DNA of 64,000 bases, from the NCBI GenBank assembly GCA_023391635.1, contig JAEWAQ010000049.1, positions 62,001 to 126,000 on the forward strand, given 5' to 3'. The stretch's first letter is position 1; each line of letters opens with the position of its first letter. The position numbers and the translations under genes are program-made. The notes under the pieces are model-generated. The model was not told where the DNA came from. It did not search any database and was given only the letters and a program-made list of their open reading frames with translations. This document shows, piece by piece, positions 43,923-51,639 of the stretch. This DNA is from Bacillota bacterium (lineage in GTDB: Bacteria > Bacillota > Bacilli > Paenibacillales > Paenibacillaceae).

Positions 43923-45686
43923 CTATCCTTTCAGCTTTCTCCATAAAGTCGAACGATTGATGCCCAACCGATTGGCAGTCTGGGATTGATTCATGCCTTC
44001 CTGCTCCAATACGATTTGAATGATATCTTTTTCTATGTCATCAAGAGTTCTATTTAGGTTCAGCCCAGTAAGTTCCGGAGCTGAAGAGTCCTTGTTGTTT
44101 TGATTTTGCTGTAAATCGTGAAGGATGGGCAGCACATTCGTATCAATATATTCGCCAGAAGTATGCCGGACGAATTGCTCCATAACATCTTTGAGCTCGA
44201 ACAAATTACTCTCCCATGAGTGATGATATAAAGCCTCTGCAACCTCTGGTCGAACACCAACAATTTGTTTTCCGTATTTCTCATTGAACGAGATTAGAAA
44301 AGCGCGAATATATTCCTCCAAATCTGCTCTTCTTTTATGCAGAGGAGCAATGTAAACAATCTGTTTATTAAAGAAGTTATACAGTTTCTTATCAAGTTGC
44401 GATTGCTCTAACAGGATGGAGGGATCTGTGAGAAAGGAGAAAATGGTGTTGGCCGCGGCCTTTTCCAACGCGATTGCGAACGTCTCTTGCTCTGTAAGCG
44501 TCAGGTTCTCGGCGCCGCTAATATATAAAATTTGATCTTCATCACATGCTGCAATCAATGCCAGCAATGCTCCGAATGACGCCTCAGCCGAGTTGAATAT
44601 TTTGATCTCTACCATACTTTTCGAATGATCCGTCAAGCTGCCAAGTGCAAACAGCCGTCTGCCCGCTCCCTCTTCTCCATAAACGGCCATCGGAAGCGCA
44701 TAACTCGCCTTTTCTTTCGCATAGACGGATTGCGTCATGATTAATGGCGGGAATGCATCATTTAGTCCGGTGGAATAGCTGAAACGAATGTCAGCATCGG
44801 CTTGCGTTGCAGGTATGGCCTTCAGGTAAAACATGCGCAAATCGCCTTCCGTTGGAATTTCATCTCCAGTAAGCGCGAATTGCCCTTCCGGATCAACCAT
44901 CATCATCTGACGATTCAATGTAATTCCCTTGCCCAAATTCAGGAATAGTTTTTGTAAATAGGGATAGGGTTGAAATAGATTGGATTGCGATTCTTTTATT
45001 CTTAATAAGTCTCTAAATGCATGGTTTGCATATTTGACTGTACCCGCTTGGTCTACAATCGCACATCCCGTCTCCATCGTACTCAGAAGGGTTTCGAATG
45101 CCTGGTTTTTCACCTTATAGGTTTGAGATATCTTATATATTTGCTTTGCTTGGGCAAATGCGGCGATAACGGATTCTCGGCCGGAAGTAATCAATACCCC
45201 CTGCAGCCCATACCCGGCCGCCTTCTTCACTGTAATATTGTCTCCAACGATAATTTTGACTCCCTTTAATTTTGCCGCCTGCAGAGCATGATCAACTTCG
45301 TCCTGATTATGGATCATGGTGTAGGAGATATCCATATCCATTAAGTTTGAACCCGAGATAATCCCTTCAATGACATTCTGAAAACCAATCATCTCCACAG
45401 GCGCGTGAAATCCTTTGACCAATGTCAGCATTCGCAATATGTCAAAACCGGATACTTGAATATCAATGACAGGGAGGTAGGAATGCTTGCCAAGCAGAGT
45501 CGCCGTTCCCCCCCGACTAATGATCAAGTCATATCCCTGCAGATGAAAGCTGTCGATCTGGGGGAGAACCTCCATGAGATCTCCCTGTATGACTGTAATT
45601 TCGAACTCCTCCAGGTCGGCTTTTAGGCTATTTGTCAACTCTACCAGTCCAGCGTAAGGTGCCACGACTAACGTTTTGATACGCAT
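43923..45686 (-). CDS. PrpR-like regulator (PrpR_N, PAS, degenerate AAA, Fis-type HTH)
   Basis: A 587-residue protein. Residues 1-~175 are a PrpR_N sensory domain (YDLIISRGGTATLLGKHS, GVKIIVGDNITVKKAAGYG). A PAS domain follows (~195-300, CAIVDQAGTVKYANHAFRDL). Residues ~330-510 resemble the sigma-54 activator AAA domain but are decayed: the Walker A position reads GEEGAGRR without the lysine, and no GAFTGA loop is seen. The C-terminus is a Fis-type helix-turn-helix (LGINRSTLWRKLKG). So it cannot work as a normal sigma-54 activator. AAGGAG precedes the ATG. It is the first gene before the kinase/PdxA operon and probably controls it. Confidence 0.85.
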   Translation of the reverse strand: MRIKTLVVAPYAGLVELTNSLKADLEEFEITVIQGDLMEVLPQIDSFHLQGYDLIISRGGTATLLGKHSYLPVIDIQVSGFDILRMLTLVKGFHAPVEMIGFQNVIEGIISGSNLMDMDISYTMIHNQDEVDHALQAAKLKGVKIIVGDNITVKKAAGYGLQGVLITSGRESVIAAFAQAKQIYKISQTYKVKNQAFETLLSTMETGCAIVDQAGTVKYANHAFRDLLRIKESQSNLFQPYPYLQKLFLNLGKGITLNRQMMMVDPEGQFALTGDEIPTEGDLRMFYLKAIPATQADADIRFSYSTGLNDAFPPLIMTQSVYAKEKASYALPMAVYGEEGAGRRLFALGSLTDHSKSMVEIKIFNSAEASFGALLALIAACDEDQILYISGAENLTLTEQETFAIALEKAAANTIFSFLTDPSILLEQSQLDKKLYNFFNKQIVYIAPLHKRRADLEEYIRAFLISFNEKYGKQIVGVRPEVAEALYHHSWESNLFELKDVMEQFVRHTSGEYIDTNVLPILHDLQQNQNNKDSSAPELTGLNLNRTLDDIEKDIIQIVLEQEGMNQSQTANRLGINRSTLWRKLKG

Positions 45687-45747
45687 AGGATCGCTCCTTC
45701 TTCCTGTTTAAGCGAGTAGCTCCCTGCAAATTTGTTCCACATTCCCG

Positions 45748-45835
45748 GCATGACAGCTGCAGTACTTGCGCATGTTAATGCCATTCCGCCATACATGGAA
45801 CCCACAATCATGTTCCCGCGAGCAGCAAGATCATC
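45748..45835 (-). pseudogene. Fragment of an iron-containing alcohol dehydrogenase
   Basis: The minus strand reads DDDLAARGNMIVGSMYGGMA then LTCASTAAV, resembling the stretch ahead of the metal histidine in Fe-ADH proteins (ASLYGGLCLGPVNTAAVHAL). The match stops at AAV, just before the histidines. Such dehydrogenases often occur beside DUF1537/PdxA2 genes, so this may be what is left of a former operon member. It is short, so the call is tentative. Confidence 0.4.
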
Positions 45836-45957
45836 ATCAATGTGATAATCCAGATATCCGAGCCTCTTGGTCGATAATCGCTTATCTGTTGAAATGAAAA
45901 CAATTCTGCGGGCAGTCTGAAAAAGTATGGGTTCGTTACCCTATCTCCTTTACCCCC

Positions 45958-45975
45958 TGTTTCATGTTGTTTCAT
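45958..45975. promoter_or_regulatory. Two helically phased TGTTTCAT direct repeats
   Basis: TGTTTCAT occurs at 45958 and again at 45968, exactly one DNA turn apart, about 275 bases upstream of the PrpR-like regulator. TGAAACA-type sites are known for PrpR-like activators. I could not find a clear -24/-12 promoter next to them. Confidence 0.35.
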
Positions 45976-46174
45976 TTTGCATCACAAATAGCATTCTATC
46001 GATACTTTCATTAGTATATCTCATAATAAACTTAATTAATAGAGGATATAACGCTATTTCCTTGAATAGAAATGTATCAATTTGCAACACTTTGTGAGTA
46101 GTCTGTATTTCAGCCCCCGGATAAGGACGGCCCATAATATGATGTGCCAGCGACTTCCATGATGATAGGTTTTT

Positions 46175-46230
46175 GGGGTAATGACCCCGTGCGCAAGGAT
46201 GCCGCGGGACTCCCCGCGGCTCTTTCTTTT
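46175..46230 (+). terminator. Orphan intrinsic terminator with a preceding hairpin
   Basis: GCCGCGGG-actc-CCCGCGGC (46201-46220) is followed by UCUUUCUUUU, a textbook terminator on the plus strand. A short hairpin GGGGT-aatg-ACCCC (46175-46188) precedes it. No protein gene on the plus strand ends before it, so the terminated transcript is unknown; a small RNA or a leader attenuator for the hydrolase gene are the options. Confidence 0.7.
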
Positions 46231-46282
46231 ATACGCGCTTAAGTACTCCACAATACCTCTCCTATTTGCGATTTTGTTTTTT

Positions 46283-46310
46283 ATTGATTTTAGTGTATAT
46301 TAAAATCAAT
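46283..46310. promoter_or_regulatory. 28-bp palindrome upstream of the hydrolase/GbsR operon
   Basis: ATTGATTTTA and its exact complement TAAAATCAAT flank an 8-base spacer, about 30 bases before the hydrolase start and overlapping a possible -10 TATATT. MarR/GbsR repressors bind AT-rich palindromes of this kind, and the second gene of the operon encodes one, so autoregulation is likely. Confidence 0.55.
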
Positions 46311-46341
46311 AAAACATCAGAATCCTGTAAAGAGGGATCTC

Positions 46342-47154
46342 ATGGACATAGGAATTAATAAAGTACTGAACAAAGATGGCTGCGATATCCACTACTGGAT
46401 CTCTAAGTGTGGGAATTGCCCCTGGCTCATATTTTTGCACGGTGCCGGTGCCGACCACGAGATGTTTTTCGAACAATTAGCGGCAGTGAGTCACAATTAT
46501 AATATCTTGCTCTGGGACGCAAGAGGCCACGGCCTGTCTCGGCCCATGGGGGAGCACATCAGTATGACATTGATCGTCGACGATTTAGCAGCGATCATGA
46601 ATATAGAAGGCATCGAGAAAGCTACGTTGATCGGACAATCGATGGGCGGGAATGCGGCACAAGAGTTTGCTTTTTATTTTCCGGACAGAGTAGAGAAGCT
46701 AGTCCTGATCGACTGCACGTGCAACACGATGAAATTGTCTACGTTGGAAACTTTCTATTTGAAAATAACTCCTATGTTACTCCGCTTGTATCCGTGGAAA
46801 TACTTGGTTCGCGAAAGTGTTAAAGCAAGTGCTATAAAGCCGGACGTGCAAGCGTATCTAAGAAGAACATTTAATCGAATTGGCAAAATAGATTTTGTTA
46901 ACATATTTCTAGCAACCGCTTCATGCCTGCACTACGAGGATGGTTATCGAATCAATAAACCGATCCTGCTCGTCTATGGCGAGAAGGATGGGACGGGCAA
47001 CATTAGAAAAATCGCTTCAACTTGGGCATCTAACGAACCTCATTGCACGCTTGTTGAAATTCCGCAGGCGGGCCATTGTTCCAATCAAGATAATCCAACC
47101 GCATTTAACCAGGCACTTATTTCATTCTTGAGCGATCGGTCGATCAATGTTTGA
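46342..47154 (+). CDS. Alpha/beta hydrolase
   Basis: A 270-residue soluble hydrolase. The nucleophile elbow is GQSMGG with Ser100; the oxyanion-hole motif HGAG is at ~33-36; the acid is probably Asp in YGEKDGTG (~217) and the base His in QAGHCSNQDNP (~248). The triad is therefore complete. AAGAGGGA precedes the ATG. The stop is just ahead of the next regulator gene, giving one operon. Substrate unknown; esters or lactones are typical for this group. Confidence 0.9.
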   Translation: MDIGINKVLNKDGCDIHYWISKCGNCPWLIFLHGAGADHEMFFEQLAAVSHNYNILLWDARGHGLSRPMGEHISMTLIVDDLAAIMNIEGIEKATLIGQSMGGNAAQEFAFYFPDRVEKLVLIDCTCNTMKLSTLETFYLKITPMLLRLYPWKYLVRESVKASAIKPDVQAYLRRTFNRIGKIDFVNIFLATASCLHYEDGYRINKPILLVYGEKDGTGNIRKIASTWASNEPHCTLVEIPQAGHCSNQDNPTAFNQALISFLSDRSINV

Positions 47155-47171
47155 GAGGAGTAATTCTGTTT

Positions 47172-47651
47172 ATGCACACACAAGAATTCGAATTGAATGA
47201 AGCCAAGCTGTCATTTATAGAGAAATTGGGCGTATATTACGAGGATTATGGCATTCCGCGAATCGGCGGTCGGATATTAGGACTGATGCTTGTATCGGGC
47301 CAGCCGCTGACGGCGGAGCAGATTGCCACCCATCTGAAGGTTAGCAGAGGCAGTGTCTCGACCAATGTCAGACTGCTGGCGTCGGGGGGGTTATTAGAGC
47401 GAATATCGGTGCTCGGTGAACGAATCGATTACTATGCCGTTAGCGAGTCGATCTGGGAGCGTGCCATTCAGATGAGGATCGACGGGTTTCGAAGCCTGAG
47501 GAGAATCGCTGAGCTCGGCGAGAAAGCGGCCGGGAACAATGCGTCTCCTGCTGCTAATCGAAACTTATTCGATATGCTTCAATGGGTCGATATGATGACC
47601 TCCAGCCATGAACAAGCATTGCTCCATTGGAAACAATTTAAAAGAAACTAA
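47172..47651 (+). CDS. GbsR/MarR-family transcriptional regulator
   Basis: A 159-residue winged-helix protein: ILGLMLVSGQPLTAEQIATH and LKVSRGSVSTNVRLLASGGL are the helix-turn-helix and recognition segments, followed by a helical dimer region. This is the pattern of GbsR-like regulators. An AGGAG lies 11 bases before the ATG at 47172, slightly long; an upstream TTG overlapping the hydrolase stop has no RBS. It is co-transcribed with the hydrolase and probably represses the palindromic promoter ahead of it. Confidence 0.85.
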   Translation: MHTQEFELNEAKLSFIEKLGVYYEDYGIPRIGGRILGLMLVSGQPLTAEQIATHLKVSRGSVSTNVRLLASGGLLERISVLGERIDYYAVSESIWERAIQMRIDGFRSLRRIAELGEKAAGNNASPAANRNLFDMLQWVDMMTSSHEQALLHWKQFKRN

Positions 47652-47776
47652 TACCGCTGCCTGCGAACATGACGGCGATGAGATCGGCGGCGCGTTTGAA
47701 AACTTCAGGTACTGAGAACACATTATTTCAAACAGCGGCAGGCCCGAACGAGTATCTGCTCACTCTAGCTTCGCGG

Positions 47777-48340
47777 TCAGACGATCACGCGGTAGTGAAG
47801 TTGAACAACTCCGCTCCGGAAGCGGCGCTCACCGAGCAGCTCGAGCCGCATGCGGAGGTTGTCCGGCAATGCTCGCTTACCTCCACCCAAGACGATCGGA
47901 TTAACAAGCAGATGACACTCGTCGATCAGTCCCGCGCTCATCGCCTGCCCAGCAAACTCAGGGCCGCCAATCGTAATGTCGGCTTCTGAAGACTCTTTCA
48001 GCCTCCGAATCGCATCAGGATCGAATTCGCGCTCGATCCTAGTCCTGGTGCTTGAAACCGCCTGAAGCGTCCGGGAATACACGATTTTCTCAGCAGCTCG
48101 CCAGATCTGCGCGAATTCCCGCATTACCTCCGGTTGATCGCCTATTTTACCGCTCGCCGTCTCCCAATACACCATCGACTCGTACATTCGACGCCCGTAT
48201 AGGTAAGTGCCAATCGGCCGCTGAAAGTCAGTCCAGAACGCAAACACCTCGTCATCGGAGATCGTCCACTCGATATTGCCGCGCTCGTCCTCCATGTAAC
48301 CGTCCAAAGATACGTTAACAGGGTAGATCAGTTTAGCCAT
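47777..48340 (-). CDS. Dihydrofolate-reductase/RibD C-terminal domain family reductase
   Basis: A 187-residue protein of the RibD_C/DHFR-like fold: VNVSLDGYMEDERGNIEW near the N-terminus, LYGRRMYESMVYWE, DITIGGPEFAGQAM for NADPH, and LIDECHLLVNPIVLGGGKR. The ATG at 48340 follows TTGGAGGG at nine bases. Proteins of this type (YyaP/YwjB-like) are common in Bacillota; the substrate is unknown, and true folate reduction is unlikely. It is monocistronic and convergent with the GbsR operon. Confidence 0.9.
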   Translation of the reverse strand: MAKLIYPVNVSLDGYMEDERGNIEWTISDDEVFAFWTDFQRPIGTYLYGRRMYESMVYWETASGKIGDQPEVMREFAQIWRAAEKIVYSRTLQAVSSTRTRIEREFDPDAIRRLKESSEADITIGGPEFAGQAMSAGLIDECHLLVNPIVLGGGKRALPDNLRMRLELLGERRFRSGVVQLHYRVIV

Positions 48341-48445
48341 TTCAATAGCGCCCTCCAATTTTCAGTTTCCAACTTAACCCAAGGTGGAAACCTCCTTATG
48401 TCTACATTTTATCATCCAAAAGCAGGCCCGGTTTCTCATCGATTG

Positions 48446-48620
48446 CTAATGTTCAAAGCCCGAGCCCCACCGATTACAACGGTCGCGCTCTTCTGCAAAC
48501 CATACTGCACCGTCCAAACCGTATACGATACCGTGGCGCTCCGCATTTGGAGTCGGAATCGGGTATTCCGCAATAATCCCGTTCGTTGTAATGCGGCCGA
48601 CTTGGTTTCTCCCCCACTCA
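48446..48620 (-). pseudogene. Fragment of a virginiamycin B lyase (Vgb)-like propeller protein
   Basis: The minus strand reads EWGRNQVGRITTNGIIAEYP then IPTPNAERHGIVYGLDGAVW and FAEE, one and a half blades of the streptogramin lyase propeller (typical blade: GRITTDG.ITEYPIPTPNSGPHGI). A stop follows soon after at 48446, and stops lie upstream. The start and the catalytic histidine region are lost. The surrounding 320 bases hold nothing else recognisable. Confidence 0.7.
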
Positions 48621-48683
48621 GTCCTTCAAACTAACGGAAGGCTCAATAAGATAAAAATCTTCATCCCCTTCCGCTGTCATCCA

Positions 48684-51317
48684 TCAATATTGAAGATGTT
48701 TTGCTTTCTGAATGGCTTGAACGCGTCCCTTCACACCCAGCTTGCTGTAAATTCGGTTCAGGTGCAGCTTGACTGTTCCTAACGTTAATACAAGCTGTTC
48801 TGCGATTTCTTTGTTGGACAAGCCCGCACAGACGGATTTGAGCACTTCAATTTCTCTTGCCGTAAGCTCATACTCGGAATTCCACTCGTCCGCATTTGCA
48901 CTGGCAGCCTTTCTCTTTTCCCAATTCGGCTGAGCAAGGGACATGAGTTTCTTAACATAATTCAGCGAAACCCCCGTCTGTATTTCCGGAATATAGTTAT
49001 TTTTCCGCATCGCAACGTATTTGGCGAGCAGATCGCCGGATATCTCTCCTAAATCTGTGATCGTACGTAAATAACCCTCCTCTTCGCCAAGAACAAGCGC
49101 ATAATGCAGATGGAGCATGGATTCATACGTAGCGGTCAAGCCATCGAAAATAACTGCCTGAAGCAAATGACAATTTAACATAGACATGATCAAGTTTTTC
49201 TCTCTTGCCGCCCCCTGCATTCTTTCGGCCCAGCTAAGAGCTGCTTGGTATTCTTTCTTGGCGATCATGATGCGAATCAAGGTCGAAATTTCAAATTCCT
49301 GATGAACGGCAGCATTCGCTTCTTTGCTGATGTTGCTTCTGCACAGCCATAATTCCGCATCCTCAATCGTCCCATTCTCAAGGCAACACCGCACGTAATA
49401 AGCTTGCAGCAAATCCTGCCAATACGATTGCTGCTCCCTCTCTTGTCGGAGTTTATTCATTGCCGACGCGATCACTTCGTTCTCTCGATGCGGATGTCCC
49501 TGTGCGCGATATATGCGGGCTTTAACGATAACCGCAGGCACATAAGCTCCAATGCTTCCATGCATTTCAGCGGACGCTATCGCATCGTCGGCATATTTCA
49601 GCGCCAAATCCAGTTCATTATTCTCATAATGGATCTCGCTCATCGCCGTATACGGATAAGCCACGTAGTGCCATTGTTCCAGATGATGCTTGTGAATAAA
49701 GTTGTCATATAGACGATGGAAGGAAGTTGCTTGCTTCAACTTGCCGTCAAAACCGTAAAACCCGCTGATTAACGGCACGCTTCCGTCATTCATGTGAATG
49801 ACGTCTTTCAGGAGAAGCTGCACAACCTCATTTCCAGGCACCGCATCCCGCACAAACACATCATGAATCCGATCGTATATCGTATGATAATCCCTTTGCA
49901 ACCAGGCTTTAAAGGAAAGGCAAATATACGCTTCTTCTCTGATCCTTATGGCAACCAACGAATCCGGATCCGTCTGCATCGCTTCAGCAGCACGCAACAG
50001 CTTCTCAACATATTCGATAGCCTCGTCGTAACGGCCCAGCAACAGCTCCGTATAAGCTTGAATGATCAATAAATCGGGATTCCTGTCCAATGACGCCGGA
50101 ATCTTGGCAAACCATCGGCTTAGCGTCGCCATCTCCCGCTTTCCGAACATGAACACAGCATGACCCTGAATCAACTTGGCCGCTTTATCATAATTTTCGG
50201 CGAGCAGATTATGCTCGATCGCCTCTTCGATGTAGCCATGCTCTTCGAACCATTCGCCTGCCCTATAATGCAGGATCCGGATTTCATCTTCCGATTTCTG
50301 ATTATCGTAACTGCGCAAGAAATCCAGGAACAGATGATGATAACGAAACCAGTGGTTATCATTGTCAAGCGGAATGATGAAAATATTCGCTTGTTCAATA
50401 TCGGATAGCAATTGCCCCTTTCTGGATGTCCCCGTTACCGCAGCGCATAGTTCGTCGTTCATTCGCTCAAGAATCGAGGTTTGGAACAAGAATCTGCGAA
50501 TTTCGTCTGGCAGGTGCAGAATGACGTCCTCCATCAAATAATCGACGATATATCGATGGTTTCCTGTAAACTGAGATAACGTATGATCCAAATCGCCCGA
50601 GTATGCAATGGAGGCCAACTGAATACCGGCGATCCATCCTTCCGTTCGATTGGCAAGCAGTTCAGTTTGCCGCTGGCTCAACGATATATTCATCTGTTGC
50701 AGCCAGAACGCCGAGATTTCTTCTTCGGTGAACTTCAAGTCCTGGACGCCAATTTCATTTAACAGCCCCTTGGCCCGGTAGGCGCCCAGAGTCAGCGGCG
50801 GATTGGTTCTGCTAATGATGCACAAGCGAACCCGATTCGGCATTCGCTCAAGGAAAAAAAATAGAGACCGATGAACCTCCTCCGATTCGATGAGATGATA
50901 ATCGTCCAATACGATGACCACGTGCTCCTCAGTCATGCACAGATCGTTAATAAACAGGATAATAATATGCTCAATCGATACCGATATGGTCGATTGTAGA
51001 AGAGATAACGCCTTATGGCCAATCCCGGGAAACGCCTGCTCCAGCGAGGCGATCACATAACTCCAGAAGCGATGAAGATCATTCTCCCCCTTGTCCAGCG
51101 AGAGCCATCCCGCTAGAAGGGGAACGGGAGAGCTTCTCAGCCATTCGCTGACCAATTGCGACTTGCCGAATCCCGCTGGCGCATTCACAATCGACAGCTT
51201 GCCGGGAACTGACATTTTCTCCATCAAGCGCGCTCTCGGCACGAAATGCAACGGGCATTGTGGGATGCTTAATTTGGTCGCCAATAGAAGTTGAGGAGTA
51301 TGCACTTGGCTAATCAT
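48684..51317 (-). CDS. Large LuxR-family ATP-dependent regulator (MalT/LAL type)
   Basis: An 877-residue STAND-type regulator. The N-terminal NTPase has Walker A APAGFGKSQLV and Walker B HVVIVLDDYH; a helical TPR-like sensor region spans ~350-790; the C-terminal LuxR helix-turn-helix is LTAREIEVLKSVCAGLSNKE then IAEQLVLTLGTVKLHLNRIY. In MalT, ATP and an inducer sugar drive multimerisation. The ATG at 51317 has AGGACAGG upstream; a GTG six bases earlier is less likely. Its DNA-binding domain is very like that of the small protein at 57071, so the two may share sites. Target genes are not evident from position. Confidence 0.92.
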   Translation of the reverse strand: MISQVHTPQLLLATKLSIPQCPLHFVPRARLMEKMSVPGKLSIVNAPAGFGKSQLVSEWLRSSPVPLLAGWLSLDKGENDLHRFWSYVIASLEQAFPGIGHKALSLLQSTISVSIEHIIILFINDLCMTEEHVVIVLDDYHLIESEEVHRSLFFFLERMPNRVRLCIISRTNPPLTLGAYRAKGLLNEIGVQDLKFTEEEISAFWLQQMNISLSQRQTELLANRTEGWIAGIQLASIAYSGDLDHTLSQFTGNHRYIVDYLMEDVILHLPDEIRRFLFQTSILERMNDELCAAVTGTSRKGQLLSDIEQANIFIIPLDNDNHWFRYHHLFLDFLRSYDNQKSEDEIRILHYRAGEWFEEHGYIEEAIEHNLLAENYDKAAKLIQGHAVFMFGKREMATLSRWFAKIPASLDRNPDLLIIQAYTELLLGRYDEAIEYVEKLLRAAEAMQTDPDSLVAIRIREEAYICLSFKAWLQRDYHTIYDRIHDVFVRDAVPGNEVVQLLLKDVIHMNDGSVPLISGFYGFDGKLKQATSFHRLYDNFIHKHHLEQWHYVAYPYTAMSEIHYENNELDLALKYADDAIASAEMHGSIGAYVPAVIVKARIYRAQGHPHRENEVIASAMNKLRQEREQQSYWQDLLQAYYVRCCLENGTIEDAELWLCRSNISKEANAAVHQEFEISTLIRIMIAKKEYQAALSWAERMQGAAREKNLIMSMLNCHLLQAVIFDGLTATYESMLHLHYALVLGEEEGYLRTITDLGEISGDLLAKYVAMRKNNYIPEIQTGVSLNYVKKLMSLAQPNWEKRKAASANADEWNSEYELTAREIEVLKSVCAGLSNKEIAEQLVLTLGTVKLHLNRIYSKLGVKGRVQAIQKAKHLQY

Positions 51318-51442
51318 ATGCACCTGTCCTTTGAATGTTTATCGTAGTTCCAATTATACGATCGAGATGTCAAGAAATTGCGAATATCTGGCGATCTTCC
51401 TAAGGAGGATTGCACGCGATCGGCAATTTAACGAACGAAAAT

Positions 51443-51480
51443 AAACTCCATACCCATGAAACATCGGGTTTGGAGTTTAT
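51443..51480. terminator. Terminator after the ABC permease operon
   Basis: AAACTCCA-ACCC arms (one mismatch) pair across a ~10-base loop, followed on the minus strand by UUUAUUUU. It stands ~160 bases after the exporter permease gene; on the plus strand a similar U-rich tail exists, so it may work both ways. Confidence 0.7.
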
Positions 51481-51639
51481 TTAAGTTTACTGGGTAGATC
51501 AGGTTGATCTTGTCAATGCGGCACCGAGAGCCGCCAAATTCAGACCGATTAAGTCCGACAAACCTACAGTTATGGCTAAGTTCCCGCCAAAAAGATAATA
51601 AACGCAACATAATCAGTCGGGTGAGAAGGTGGATATCCC

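Noticed and set aside
46175..46230. T-box or other riboswitch ahead of the hydrolase gene
   Set aside because: The GCCGCGGG stem recalls the T-box antiterminator, but the conserved T-box core and specifier stem are missing.
46054..46251. A 65-codon minus-strand open frame
   Set aside because: It overlaps the orphan terminator hairpin, lacks a ribosome site and resembles no family I know.
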